A stretch of DNA of 64,000 bases from Doryteuthis pealeii (GCA_023376005.1 CM042151.1:77304869-77368868); one strand, 5' to 3'. Positions 43,363 through 54,070 are shown, numbered from the stretch's first letter. Made by a program: numbers and translations. The notes: a model not told the origin generated them from the letters alone.

Positions 43363-43928
43363 CAGGGGGTGGTCAAAAAGTAATGCCATTTTGTTTAGGA
43401 CAGGTATAATTACCAACACAGGAACATGTACCATACATCAAAATGAAGCTGGTCCTCTGGGATTACATCCCTACTTTCTTTCACTGTTTCTTTCACTAAT
43501 AATGTTCCACCTTCGAATGAGAGCATGCATCCCTGCCCCATAAAATTCTGTTGACTGTTCTTTGAGACACTTCTTCACTACAGATTTCACTTCCTCGTCA
43601 CTGGAATAATGTTTGCCTCTCAAACTTTCTTTTATGGAGCTGAAGAGAGGCAAACATTATTCCAGTGACGAGAAAGTGAAATATGTAGTGAAGAAGTGTC
43701 TCAAAGAACAGTCAACAGAATTTTATGGGCAGGGATACATGCTCTCATTCGAAGGTAGAACATTGCTATTGAGAGAAACAGTGACTATATGAAAAATGGA
43801 TATGATTCACAGAGGACCAGCTTTATTATGATGTATGATACATGTTCCTGTGTTGGTAATTATAGCTGTCTTAAACAAAATGTTCCTGTGTCCTAAACAA
43901 AATGGCATTACTTTTTGACTCACCCCTG
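43363..43928. mobile_element. mariner head-to-head palindrome
   Basis: Both ends read CAGGGGGTGGTCAAAAAGTA or its close inverse, between TA dinucleotides (43361-43362, 43929-43930). Each half carries the last ~60 codons of a mariner transposase (LRGKHYSSDEEVKSVVKKCL, then EFYGAGMHALIRRW), in opposite directions meeting near 43640. It is a MITE made of two inverted copies of one mariner 3' end, with no catalytic domain. Confidence 0.85.
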
Positions 43929-44379
43929 TATCACCCAGTTATCTTTCAATTCTTCTTTCATTACTAATTTTATATAGACCCAGGAAACCATCCCAATTTC
44001 CAGTGTGAATTCACCAGGATATCTGCACAGAAAAAAAAAAAAAAAAAAAAAAAAAAAGGTTTGTTGTTGAAACTTGCTTAAAAGTCCTTTGTGGCTTTCA
44101 TCTACTTGTCAAGACGGCTGAAAAGTTCATAGGCTGACCAAGATACTCTCATGGAATGTGACCAAATGAGGTTTCAACATAGTACACCCACCCCCACCCC
44201 CGGCCTGTGGTCCAACACTTCTACCATCACTGTCGCAGTGCTTGGCTCTCATTGATAAAAAAATAAAAAATTAAAAAAAATTTTTTAAAGTCATCAACAG
44301 CAGATATGACGTCATCATATGAAATTTTCAGCCTTGTATTTAGATGAGATTGGATTCACAAAGTATGAAAATACAGAAA

Positions 44380-44670
44380 GAAAGAAAGAAAGAATTTCAA
44401 GTGAAATCAGTAAAAAAGAAAGCAAGAAAAAGACAGAACCTTAAACAACATTGAAAAGAAAGAAAAAAAAAAAAAAAAAAAAAAAAAGAACCTCAAATGA
44501 AATTCAGTTAAAAAAAAAAAGAAGATAGAATCTAAACTAACGTTAAAAAAGAAAGTCAAATAAAAGTGACTAAAAAGAAAGTGAGAAAAAAGAAATACGG
44601 AACCTAAAAGAAAAAAAAAAAAAGAAAAAAGAAAAAAAAAAAAAACATTGAGGAAAAAAAAAAAAAAGAA
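44380..44670 (+). repeat. Purine-rich A/GAAA tract
   Basis: About 290 bp dominated by A with interspersed G, including GAAA repeats and several A-runs of 10-25. Confidence 0.9.
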
Positions 44671-44744
44671 AATTATTTTAGGCAGCCCATATGAATTAAA
44701 TATGTTACATTATCTCATGAAGGTGCGCTTAGTGTTACGGTTAT

Positions 44745-45147
44745 CGTTGTGAGAATATAAACTTGACAAGGCTATTAATGGCACTAATGCCCTCTGAAAT
44801 CTCTTCTCCTACCCAGCTATGGGTAAATAGTAGGGCAGACTGGATCCCTTAGCTTTGGTATAGCAACTGATCCAGAAGGAAAACTGAATTCAAACCAGCT
44901 TGAAAAATTAAAGTTGGTGGAAATGGCCTATTGTCGGTATCAGTGAGTGAGCCTACCCTCTTTTTGCTAACGCTAGACTAGGGAGATTGTTTTTGCTGAG
45001 GAAGAGCGCTACACCTACAGTTAACTCCCCATAGATCAGATTACCCAATCTGTGCTACTCATGCACTGAGTTGACAGGGACTGGTATTGAACCAGCAACC
45101 TCGATATTCCTAGGCAGGTACTATACCGACTGAACTCAACCGTGCAA
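44745..45147 (-). repeat. SINE family D followed by SINE-A
   Basis: Bases 44745-44905 match family D (CTACCCAGCTATGGGTAAAT, AAACTGAATTCAAACCAG). Bases 44908-45147 are a diverged SINE-A ending in a tRNA head (GACTGGTATTGAACCAGCAA; CTATACCGACTGAACTCAAC). Confidence 0.7.
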
Positions 45148-45289
45148 ACGTTATTTTATATTTTTTAAATGAATAATTGTTATAATTTTTTTTATCGAGT
45201 ATTTCTTTCATCTCAACTTCAGTTGCTTTTTATTAACAACTCAAGATTGTTATTCTATGGTCCCAGTGGAAAATTGTTTTTTTTTTTTT

Positions 45290-45465
45290 TGTTTTATGGC
45301 ATATAAAACCCTTTTCAGGTCATTTGATGCCAAATCAAGTCATTTTTAATAAAAGAACTCAGGTTGCTTACAGTACCTGCTGTTGCTTAAATGGTCACCC
45401 AATTAAGTATTGAACAGACTCATCATTGCCTAACTTTGGTGATCTAGCGGGAATCAGTGCTTTCC
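45290..45465 (-). repeat. 5S-rRNA-derived SINE
   Basis: On the minus strand: TTCCCGCTAGATCACCAAAG, TTAGGCAATGATGAGTC, TTAATTGGGTGACC and GCAGGTACTGTAAGC follow the order of 5S rRNA internal control and terminal-helix regions. The tail with GGCATCAAATGACC and ATATGCCATAAAAC is shared with SINE-L. Confidence 0.75.
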
Positions 45466-45589
45466 AAGAAATGGGGGATCAGTTTACAAGTTGGTTATAA
45501 TACCAAAATGACCCCTCACTTTATATAACTAAAAATATTTCAGGTATCTGATTTGGGTTGGTTGCTTTGTTTTACAGCATAAAAAAAGT

Positions 45590-45836
45590 AAGTAAAGTCG
45601 TTGGGGCGGACTAATGTCGGTATGAGCCATACAGCGAGGGAGTCTATCCCCTTTTCACTAGACCAAGGAGATTGTTTTTTGGCGTATGAGGTAGAGCGCC
45701 ACACCTACCATAAGTTCCTTACTTTACAGCACAGATCCCTGTGCTACTCATACGCTGAGTTGGCGTGGGCCGGTAGCGAACTAGGAACCTCGTAGTTTCT
45801 AACCGAGCGCTCTACCGACCGAACTAAACCAGCTCT
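45590..45836 (-). repeat. SINE-A copy
   Basis: GTAAAGTCGTTGGGGCGGAC to CCGACCGAACTAAACCAGC. It separates the two 5S-derived SINE copies. Confidence 0.85.
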
Positions 45837-45837
45837 A

Positions 45838-46000
45838 TAAAACCTTTTTCTGGTCATTTGATGCCGAATCAAATTATTTTGATAAAACAAAGAACTCAGG
45901 TTGCTTACAGTACCTGCTGTTGCTTAAGTGGTCACCCAATTAAGTATTGAACAGAGTCATAGTTGCTTAACTTTAGTGATCTAGCAGAAACTGGTATTTT
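45838..46000 (-). repeat. 5S-rRNA-derived SINE, second copy
   Basis: Near copy of 45290-45465 (GCTTACAGTACCTGCTGTTG, TGGTCACCCAATTAAGTATT). The last tail bases are missing. Local duplication is likely. Confidence 0.75.
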
Positions 46001-46019
46001 CAGCAGGACTTGATCATAA

Positions 46020-46300
46020 TCAGTTCAGATTGAATTGTTCGTTACTTTGTTTAATGGCATATCAACCATTGTGGGTTATTTAATCCCAAAGCCATCCTTG
46101 TAGAAGAACAGTAGTGGAAACCCCTTATCCCTCCAGATATGCATTAAATATAATAGCTGGAAGATAATGGGGTTCACACCTTTCCCAAGGGTATTAGTCT
46201 GAAGTGAACGTAATAGCATGACTGGAGTTCAAACCTTTTTAGTACGATGCTGCTGTCTAGCTTATTAACCACTACGCCACAGAGATTCCACCCAGTGCGG
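46020..46300 (-). repeat. SINE tail and family-D-like remnant
   Basis: TAATGGCATATCAACCATTG (shared tail) at about 46052, then a block similar to 5150-5210 (CACACCTTTCCCAAGGGTAT). Confidence 0.5.
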
Positions 46301-46626
46301 ATTTGAAATAAAGTATAAGCCCTAAGGGCTATATATAGAACGATTAGTTTCAACAGAAATTAATAAAATAAAATTTATTAAATGGTTAAATCCTGTTATT
46401 CATTAACTAGAGAGAAAAAAAAAAAAACCAAAGAAAAAAGAAACAAAAAAAAAAGTGTCAGAGGTACCAACGATCATCTGGGAAGTGATTGACTGGCACT
46501 GCCCTTAATCTAAACACACTTACATGAAGGCACTTAAGATTCTTAGAACCTATTAGAACTTAGTATCCCACCAATAATCCTGGGAATTGTTAATAAGATG
46601 CATTAGGACATAAAGTAAAAAAGTAA

Positions 46627-46727
46627 ACTCAGAAAGCGAGGGAATCTATACCTTTTTCACTAGCACAAGACCAAGGAGACTTTTTTTTAATGTCTGAGGT
46701 GGAGTGCCACAGCTACCATCAGATCAA
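46627..46727 (-). repeat. SINE-A fragment
   Basis: TCACTAGCACAAGACCAAGG and GTCTGAGGTGGAGTGCCACA only. Confidence 0.7.
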
Positions 46728-47388
46728 TACTTGATAGGACACCGTAGATGCTGATAGGTACGTATCCCACATCCTTGATGCATAAAAATCTAAAAGGACA
46801 CAGTAAAATCATATCCATGCATCCCAGTGTTTTTCTTTTTTCTTCCCTCACCATTTTAAGCTAACTGTAAATACATTTCAATAGTTTCTTAGAAATGAAT
46901 TACACAGGATAGGTTACAAGGTAGGAGTTAGACCGTATTAGTTGGGACTCATGAATTTTCCTGGGGACTCATTCAAAGCAAATATGTGTGTCCCAGAGAG
47001 TCCATCGAACTGAGCAGTACTAGCAACGAAGGTTAGAAGAACATGGCAGAAAATAACAGTATTCAATATTATAATCATTATTTCAGATTCACTTTGCTTA
47101 TTTAAAAGAGTCGCAATAAGATAAGAAAAATAAACAGAAATAAGATGAAAGAAAGACTAGGAAAAACTGAATAATGACGGCTCCGTCTAAGATGTTCATA
47201 CAATTATTACAGGAGAGGAATTGTTTCATCAACAAGAAAATTTTTAGTATATATTAAGTTGTATGCTAATAATACAACATAACCAATTAGTCAATCAAGT
47301 TAACCAATCAAGCATGAGCTCAATCTTTGTGGTGATTCTAAAGATGACTTAGTTCAAACTCAGAGACTTCAACATAGTTAGGGAATTG
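46728..47388. other. Non-coding stretch downstream of the zinc-finger fragment
   Basis: No reading frame or RNA gene recognised. Confidence 0.4.
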
Positions 47389-47513
47389 TGCCTTTGAATT
47401 AGAAAATTGAAAGAAAGATTTCCCACACACCTCACATCTAAAGAGTCTCTCTTCTGCATGTGTTTTCATGTGAGTTTCCAATCTGCCCTTGTTACAAAAA
47501 TTTTTATCACAAA
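47389..47513 (-). pseudogene. Zinc-finger fragment, copy of fingers 9-10 of the 712-aa gene
   Basis: CTTTGAATTAGAAAATTGA and ATCTGCCCTTGTTACAAAAA align with 48896-49014 over about 125 bp with scattered substitutions. The encoded piece includes THMKTHAEERLF and CEVCGKSFFQFSN. Same strand as, and about 260 bp beyond, the stop of the parent gene. It lacks complete fingers at both ends. Confidence 0.8.
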
Positions 47514-47772
47514 GAAGCTAAGGAATTCTATGTAAACAGTGATCTTTTTTTTTTTGAAAGAAATAAAATGGATATTAAAAAAAAAAAAAAAAAAAACTAC
47601 AGTAAATCAGAGGCATGTTATTGAATAAGAATTTCCTTGACCTTTGGTGATCAGGTAGGACTTTGAAAAATGAATGATACACTCATCACAAAATGTCCTG
47701 GGGAAGGGGGAAAGGGGTAGGGGTAAACATTTGAAGGTAGTGGTCCGCAAGAATACTTCACATTTAAAATCC
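47514..47772. other. 3' flank of the 712-aa gene
   Basis: Probable 3' untranslated region on the minus strand. An A20 run lies at 47578-47598. No canonical AATAAA is seen on that strand close to the stop. Confidence 0.4.
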
Positions 47773-49911
47773 TTAAGAACGAGATGCTTTTCTCTTTCCA
47801 TGTGTTTTTATGTGTCTTTTCCACACACTTTTCCGAATAAAGGTTTTCCCACACACATCGCAGGAAAACATTTTTTTCTCTTTGTGATGTTTCTTGTGCA
47901 TTCTGAATGTAACCTTGCAAGAGAAACTCCGATGACAGACATTACAAACATAAGATCGTTTATGTATCAATAAGTGCCTTTGTAAAACAGACTTGTACCC
48001 AAATATTTTTTTACATATGTCACAGGTAAAAACTGTTCCTTTACTATGGATTTTTACGTGGCTAGTTAACCTAGCAACCGTACTGAACTTTGCATCGCAC
48101 ATATGACAGTGAAAGGGTTTGGTGTGCACTTTCATGTGGATTTTTAATGTAGATTCATAAGGGAATGATTTTCCACAGACTTCACAAGGTAAGAGTCTAG
48201 TGTCATAGTGCTCTTTCATGTGACTAGTTAGATCCTTTTTCACACGGAAAGCAAGTCCACACACCGAACATAAAAAGCCCCTCCTCGCCTTATGCATTTT
48301 CATGTGCAATTTCAAACTGGTGGAAAGAAGGAAGATTTTGCCGCACTTTTTACAACTGAAGTGAGTTTCACCTATATGGGATTTCAGATGGAATTTTAAG
48401 ACATACTTCCGAGTGAAGACTTTGTTACACAATTGACATTGAAATGGAATCTCAGATGCATGTGTTTTCATATGAGTCTTCAACATGGACTGCAAAGAAA
48501 AACCTCTACCACACAATTCACACTGAAAGGGTTTTTGTTTGAAGTGGGTTTTCATGTGATTCAGTAGTTTTATTCTGTAAGCAAAAGGTTTTTCACACAC
48601 AACACATGGGAAAGGTTTACCTCTGACATATGTTTTCATGTGAACGTTCATGGTAAATTCACATGAAAATATTTTCCTGCACACTTTGCACTGAAAATCC
48701 GGACTAACATTATGTATCCTGATGTGTGTTTCCAATTCGGCGTTTGTTTTAAATGCACTCTCGCATAGAGGACACGGATAAGGTTGTCCCGAATAATGAT
48801 CACTTCTATGTTTCTTTAAGGCAGTTTTTTCCGAGAAGTGTTCCCCACACATTTCACATAGAAAACGTTGCCCGTCAGCATGGATTTTTGAGTGTGTCTT
48901 TGAATTAGAAAACTGAGAGAAAGATTTCCCGCACACCTCACACCCAAAGAGTCTTTCTTCTGCATGTGTTTTCATGTGAGTCTCAAATCTGCCCTTGTTA
49001 GAAAAGCTTTTATCACATTTACCACAGTGAAAAGATTTCCCCTTGTGGGTTTTCATGTGGCTACATAAATCTGTAATTTCAGCAAAAGTTTCTCCACACA
49101 CTTGACAATGAAACTTCTTTTCTTTTTTGTGTCGCTTCATGTGATTCTTTAGGTTGGAACTGTGAATAAAGGTCTTGCCACATTCTTCACAATGAAAAGG
49201 TCTTTCGTCCATATGTACTCGCCTGTGAATTTTTAAGGCAGCCCTACTCAAAAATTCTCCCTCGCAAGATTTACAAGGGAAAGTTTTTTTTTTCTGTTTT
49301 GAATGTGAATTTTTCCCTATGTGTGTATCCATGTGGAATTTCAGAGCTTTCTTGTTCGTGAAAGTTTTTGAGCACACAGCACACTTAAACAACGACATTC
49401 CCGAGTGAGTTTTGAAATGTCTTTCCAATCTACGGAAAGTGCTGAAACCTGTTTTACATATATCACAGCGGAAAGAAGATTCATTTGCATGTATTTTCAT
49501 GTGGTTATACACAGAAGATTTGTACGGAAAAGACTTTCCACATTTGTCACAATGAAACGGTCTGTCGTGTGTCTCATGATGAACATCTAGCCCTATCTTG
49601 GAATAAAAGCTTTTCCCGCATGTTTCGCATTGAAAATTGTTTTGTCTTCTGTGGCTTCCGAGTTGAGCTTCAATGTCTGTATTGGTAGTGTTGGTAGTAT
49701 TAGGAGTACTGGTTTTACTACACTCCACTTTGCATTTGACTACTTTCTGTCTGCCTCTTTTGTGTGCATTGTCAGTAGAGTCTTTTGCAGATATTTCATT
49801 TGGTGGTGAGAGTTTCTCGGAGGCATGTGTTTTCTGATGTGCAGTAAGGTGGGAATATTTAGAAAAAGTCAGGTCACATTCTTCACAGTCAAACTCATCT
49901 TTTATATCCAT
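47773..49911 (-). CDS. C2H2 zinc-finger protein, 712 aa, 23 fingers
   Basis: A single intact exon. Finger 1 is alone at residues 9-29; a Ser/Thr/Asn-rich linker (30-94) contains a CKVEC motif that is not a finger. Fingers 2-23 run from C95 to about residue 704, followed by the basic tail GKRKASRS. Linkers are mostly not TGEKP (for example AEERLF, YSGQPYP, KARRGF) and one is 15 residues long after finger 5, unlike the regular 313-aa paralogue. Finger 13 (408-428) ends HMKTY: Tyr replaces the last His. The other fingers keep all four ligands. Start MDIKDEF was chosen by homology of position with the other two genes; a splice acceptor lies 39 nt upstream. It is probably a nuclear DNA-binding regulator; targets are unknown. 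The many intact fingers in a repeat-rich setting suggest selection. Confidence 0.95.
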   Translation of the reverse strand: MDIKDEFDCEECDLTFSKYSHLTAHQKTHASEKLSPPNEISAKDSTDNAHKRGRQKVVKCKVECSKTSTPNTTNTTNTDIEAQLGSHRRQNNFQCETCGKSFYSKIGLDVHHETHDRPFHCDKCGKSFPYKSSVYNHMKIHANESSFRCDICKTGFSTFRRLERHFKTHSGMSLFKCAVCSKTFTNKKALKFHMDTHIGKNSHSKQKKKTFPCKSCEGEFLSRAALKIHRRVHMDERPFHCEECGKTFIHSSNLKNHMKRHKKEKKFHCQVCGETFAEITDLCSHMKTHKGKSFHCGKCDKSFSNKGRFETHMKTHAEERLFGCEVCGKSFSQFSNSKTHSKIHADGQRFLCEMCGEHFSEKTALKKHRSDHYSGQPYPCPLCESAFKTNAELETHIRIHNVSPDFQCKVCRKIFSCEFTMNVHMKTYVRGKPFPCVVCEKPFAYRIKLLNHMKTHFKQKPFQCELCGRGFSLQSMLKTHMKTHASEIPFQCQLCNKVFTRKYVLKFHLKSHIGETHFSCKKCGKIFLLSTSLKLHMKMHKARRGFLCSVCGLAFRVKKDLTSHMKEHYDTRLLPCEVCGKSFPYESTLKIHMKVHTKPFHCHMCDAKFSTVARLTSHVKIHSKGTVFTCDICKKIFGYKSVLQRHLLIHKRSYVCNVCHRSFSCKVTFRMHKKHHKEKKMFSCDVCGKTFIRKSVWKRHIKTHGKRKASRS

Positions 49912-49948
49912 ATTTCTTTCTCGGCTTTTGTTGCTGAAAAAGATGAAT

Positions 49949-49976
49949 CTGAAAGTATAAAAAAAAAAAAAAAAAT
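49949..49976 (-). other. 3' splice site upstream of the 712-aa exon
   Basis: On the minus strand a T-run and ATACTTTCAG precede ATTCATC, 37 nt before the ATG. A second candidate AG (TTTTTCAG) lies 15 nt closer. Confidence 0.65.
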
Positions 49977-50075
49977 TTTTAAAGTAAGAAAATTTTCATC
50001 AAAAGTTTAAACAAACAATACAAAAAACCTATGAAACAATATACATATTTTGGTTTAATTTTTTTTTTTTCATTA

Positions 50076-50330
50076 TCTTATTATAATGGAGATTGTGTGA
50101 CTGTAACCAAAACTATATCACTACTCAATTCACAATTCCCTTAATTATTTAGGTCACATTCTCCATGATTTTATTTTTTATCTAAACCTCAATTATTAAT
50201 AAAATTGTTTTTACCTTATTAATGCTGTTGGTTTTTTTTCTACATACTAATAACATACAATTGTATTTATATAAATAACAAAATAGTGGTTTATAGTGTG
50301 AACGGGAAGGCTAATTTGCATATTGATATT
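50076..50330 (+). mobile_element. Helitron 5' half
   Basis: Begins TCTTATTATAATGGAGATTG after host A and matches 54166-54420 through TGTGAACGGGAAGGCTAATT and CATATTGATA. The hairpin/CTAG 3' end is missing. Confidence 0.75.
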
Positions 50331-50572
50331 ATCCAAATTATTTCTTGAGTGTCATCAAATCAGTTAAATAATGGACCATTCCATTTTTATTATAAAAAAA
50401 CAAAGGAGAAAAAGGATATGCTACACAGAAAAAATATAAGAAAGAAAAATTTTACAAAAAACCTATGAAACATTAAAAAATATTTGGCTAAAATTTTTTC
50501 TTCATTAATACTCGTGTTCCTTAAAAGTAAAATTGTGGTATTTACCACATATCACCCTTATGTGGGTCAGAC

Positions 50573-51011
50573 ACAAGGTTTTGGTTTGGTTTGGTTTTGT
50601 TTTATGGCATATCAACTTCAATGGGTCATTTAATGCCGATAAAGTTTTGAAATAAATCAATTCTTAATGGATAATACAATTTTTTTATAAATACACTTTT
50701 CTATTTAACCCATAGATGGAACCCTAACAGGTACTACCACTCCGGGTCAGAGTGGACCAGGGAGCAATGGTGATGAAGGGGTGCTCCACATTCCCCAAAC
50801 CTCCAAAACTGGAACCTCACCATCAGATAGAGTTTAACATCATTCGCAGGACATGTAGACCCTCAGTCACCACCTTCTAGCACCCATATGAAAAAGGGAT
50901 TGGGGCTAGCCATAAGGCAATAGGGTTGAGGCAATCATATAGGTGCTAGGGCTTGACATGACCAGCCGGTTGATCGGAGGGGCCACCCGACCGCCCGTCT
51001 AGCCCAAGATG
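50573..51011 (-). repeat. SINE-L copy, 5' truncated
   Basis: Has the TTTGG/GTTTT-rich tail and the core to CGTCTAGCCCAAGATG, then stops; the 5' ~150 bp of the family is lacking. Confidence 0.85.
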
Positions 51012-51179
51012 AAAGTGAAATCGGTTTCAATTGAACATAAAGAAAAGATGAAAAGAAAGAAAGAAAAAGAAAAGAGTGAGAAAATTAAATCATGACTAGC
51101 AAGACCCGTGGATTTCCCACAGAACAAAACAAAAATAAAGAGGAACTATTTAAGCCAGAAAAGATGATTTACAATTTCA

Positions 51180-51585
51180 TCTATCTATACATATATAAAG
51201 GGCAGTTGTGTGTATATGTATGTCCAGAATAAACTACAAAAATAAAACAATTAACAACAAAGTAAATATATATACACATTAAATATCACCAGGGCTTGGT
51301 TTTTGAGCAAAAATAATAGATTTGATTTATATTCGTGAAGATGGTTAAAAAATAAAATTTAAATGATAACTGCAGGGATTTTTTTTTTTCATTTAATATT
51401 TTAGATAGACATTAACATTTCTTTTCAGAGTAGCTGGATCAATGCAAGGTCCATTTTTTTTTTATATAGGGATTTAAATAAGGCATCCGACGAGGATTCA
51501 ACTCACGATTCAGTAATAATGGATCTACGGGACTAACTTTTAAAAATCCCCCTCTACCCAGGTGACGCTGGGTAGCTGCTGCTAG
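51180..51585 (+). mobile_element. Helitron, second family, 406 bp
   Basis: Starts TCTATCTATACATATATAAA after A (51179). Ends with hairpin CTACCCAG-GTGACG-CTGGGTAG, CTGCTG, CTAG (51582-51585) and then T. No coding capacity. Confidence 0.8.
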
Positions 51586-52065
51586 TTACATATAAATTCT
51601 ACTATGATTTTGCAATAAATAATTTCTTTTTAAAAGCAGGTTGTAAAATATCAACATTGATTTGCATTTTTATATATAATATAGGATTTAAATAAGGCAT
51701 CCGACGAGGATTCAACTCACGATTCAGTAATAATGGATCTACGGGACTAACTTTTAAAAATCCCCCTCTACCCAGGTGACGCTGGTAGCTGCTGCTAGTT
51801 ACATATAAATTCTACTATTGATTTTGATCGAAAAAAAGAAAGAAAAAAAAATCTTTTTTAAAGCATATCAACATAATAGGATTCAACTCACGATTCAGTA
51901 ATAAGACTAACTTTTTAAAAATCCCCCTCTACCCAGTAGCTGCTGCTAGTTACATATAATTCTACTATTGATTTTGCAATAAATAATACAATCGAAAAAA
52001 AAGAAAGAAAAAAAAAAATCTTTTTTTTAAAAGCAGGGTTGTAAAATATCAACATTGATTTGCTG
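51460..52065 (+). repeat. Three tandem copies of a Helitron 3' end with flank
   Basis: GATTCAACTCACGATTCAGT...CTGCTGCTAGTTACATATAA...AACATTGATTTGC recurs at about 51470, 51680 and 51880. The hairpin shortens stepwise: complete in the first copy, one G lost in the second, 10 nt lost in the third. Confidence 0.85.
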
Positions 52066-52431
52066 ATAAAACAGCAGCGTTTTAAAATGTCAACATTAAT
52101 TTGGCGACAAAATGTGACAAAAACATGACTCGGAAAATATCTAAATTGTGCCGGAAATTCGCCTGATGCTGGCTTATTAAAACATAGCGTAAATTAGGGC
52201 AGGAGACCAGGATGACATTTTTATCAGCAAATCAATGTAAATATTTTACAACCCCCCTTTTAAGAAAGAGTGAGAGCTAAATCAAGATTATCATATCTTC
52301 TACATATTGAACTATTTTGCAATAACTCTTAAGTAAATATATCAAACGTCGTCATGATTAAATTATCATACTGCGGTATATACACAGGTCCTGCTAGTAT
52401 TGATAATTATACAAATTTCTAGGATCAATAT

Positions 52432-52660
52432 TGATTCAGTGCATTAGTAGCACGGCTTGGATCTGTGCAGTAATGTGGGAGCTGATGGTAGCTGTGGCAC
52501 ACCACTTCAGATGCAAAAACAATATTCCTAGTCCAGCACTAATGAAAAGGGGATAGACTCCTTTGCTGTCCGGCTGATACCATCAATAGGCACTGACAAC
52601 TTTATAAAGCTTAACAAGCCGTTAGCTCAATCAGTAGAGTATTCACTAAGGAATTGCAAA
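52432..52660 (+). repeat. SINE-A copy and a separate tRNA-like head
   Basis: 52432-52605 is the SINE-A body on the plus strand (GGATCTGTGCAGTAATGTGG, GGCTGATACCATC). 52616-52660 is another head (GCCGTTAGCTCAATCAGTAG). Confidence 0.7.
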
Positions 52661-52744
52661 AAAGCAATTTAAAGGGTCACTGAAGTTGGAGGTGGTAAAA
52701 ATATACAAACTGAGACTCCAGTTGATTTTACTCTTTATAGTTAT

Positions 52745-52862
52745 TTACTAAGCTTAGTTTAGATGTGGCACAAGGCCAGAAGTATGGGGCGCCCAGTTAG
52801 AATCAACCTCACTAACAATGGTCTGCGAGAATGGTTGCTAACCGTTACACCACATGAGGTAC
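52745..52862 (-). repeat. SINE-B copy
   Basis: GCACAAGGCCAGAAGTATGG and a head with GTGGTGTAACGGTTAGCAAC on the minus strand. B box degenerate. Confidence 0.7.
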
Positions 52863-52869
52863 CCAAATT

Positions 52870-53880
52870 CACTCTTTATATGACCCTAATTTAGTCTTTA
52901 AAGTTATACAGTGCACATTCATCCCTTAAGAATAGATTATTAAAAAATCATGGTTTTATATTTTAACTGAGAGGGGAAAAAAAGAAAAAGATTTCATGAC
53001 ATTAGAATTATAAAAACTTATTTAATTTTTTAATTAAATCCAACTCTTTAAAGAAAAAAAAAAAAAAAAAAGATTTCATGAAAGAATTATAAAAACTTAT
53101 TTAATTTTTAATTAAATCTAACTCTTTAAAGAAAAAAAGAAAAAAAGAAAAAGATTTACAATACTATTTGACCTTCCCTTCCCCTCAGCATTTTTATCTT
53201 TAATAAGATATATATTTTTAGGACATATAAACAATCTGAAATATCTGCAGAATCACATTTAATTGGTTGTAACTTTACAGGTCCAAAATCACAATAATAT
53301 TACTACTACAAGAAAAAAAAATGTTCATATTTAATATGTTTCTATGGTGTTGTTTAAAATATAACTCAAGAAAAAACATCTTTGAAATTATTTTCCCCAT
53401 AACAAATATAACCAAGCACCAGCTAAAAAAAAAAATGAATGAAATGAAGAGCTTTAGAAAGTACTCTTTCTAAAAGTAGAAAAATTTTAATTCAGAATTA
53501 TTAAATAAAATTAAAATTTTAAAAATCAGCTCATACAAGGGAGTGAAAAAAAAAAAAAAAAAAGAGGGAAAAAGAGTTACCTCCCTTGTATTGACGTATT
53601 TTTGAGATTTACAGTTTCAAAGTAATTTCTTTTTTTAAATAGTCAGATAAAATCCTAGTTTACTCACGCGGCAAATATAAACTAATTTATTTGCAAAACG
53701 TTTTATGCGTCGAGCTGATGGTACATTTTTTGTCCATTAAACAAAGAGAAAAGATTTATGTTAATCATTATTAATAAACCTCTATTTTGCCGCATATGAC
53801 TCAAATGCAATGAACAATTTTTTTTTTTAATGAATTACTAAAATATTTAAAATTATATCTGGGACCAAATGGTGCAAGGT
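52870..53880. other. AT-rich stretch with a local duplication
   Basis: A block around AGATTTCATGA and AACTTATTTAATTTTT occurs at 52990-53055 and 53075-53140. TTACCTCCCTTGTATTGACG at 53577 includes the AAGGGAGGTAA-type molluscan motif. No gene. Confidence 0.5.
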
Positions 53881-53888
53881 AAATAAAG

Positions 53889-54070
53889 GGTAATTATGAA
53901 CTTTTGTTTAGTAAATTAGGGTGTCCCAGAAAAAACAGAACCCACAAATTTTGTAATAAAACTTAATTTTAACTAGGGGGGTTTAGGGTTAGTTTAATGG
54001 AAAAATAAATAATTTGTGTTCTGTTTTTTCTGGGATACCCTAATTTAGTAAACAAAGGTTCATAATTACC
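53889..54070. mobile_element. GG-ended MITE, 182 bp, 8-bp target duplication
   Basis: Ends GGTAATTATGAACTTTTG and the inverse. Perfect duplication AAATAAAG at 53881-53888 and 54071-54078. The inner part of each arm (CCCAGAAAAAACAG) is shared with 61056-61263. Confidence 0.88.

Noticed and set aside
45290..45465. A functional 5S rRNA gene
   Set aside because: The 5' third of 5S is missing, the match is diverged and it continues into a SINE tail.
47651..47973. Open frames overlapping the end of the 712-aa gene
   Set aside because: They are in other frames or antisense to a clear C2H2 array.
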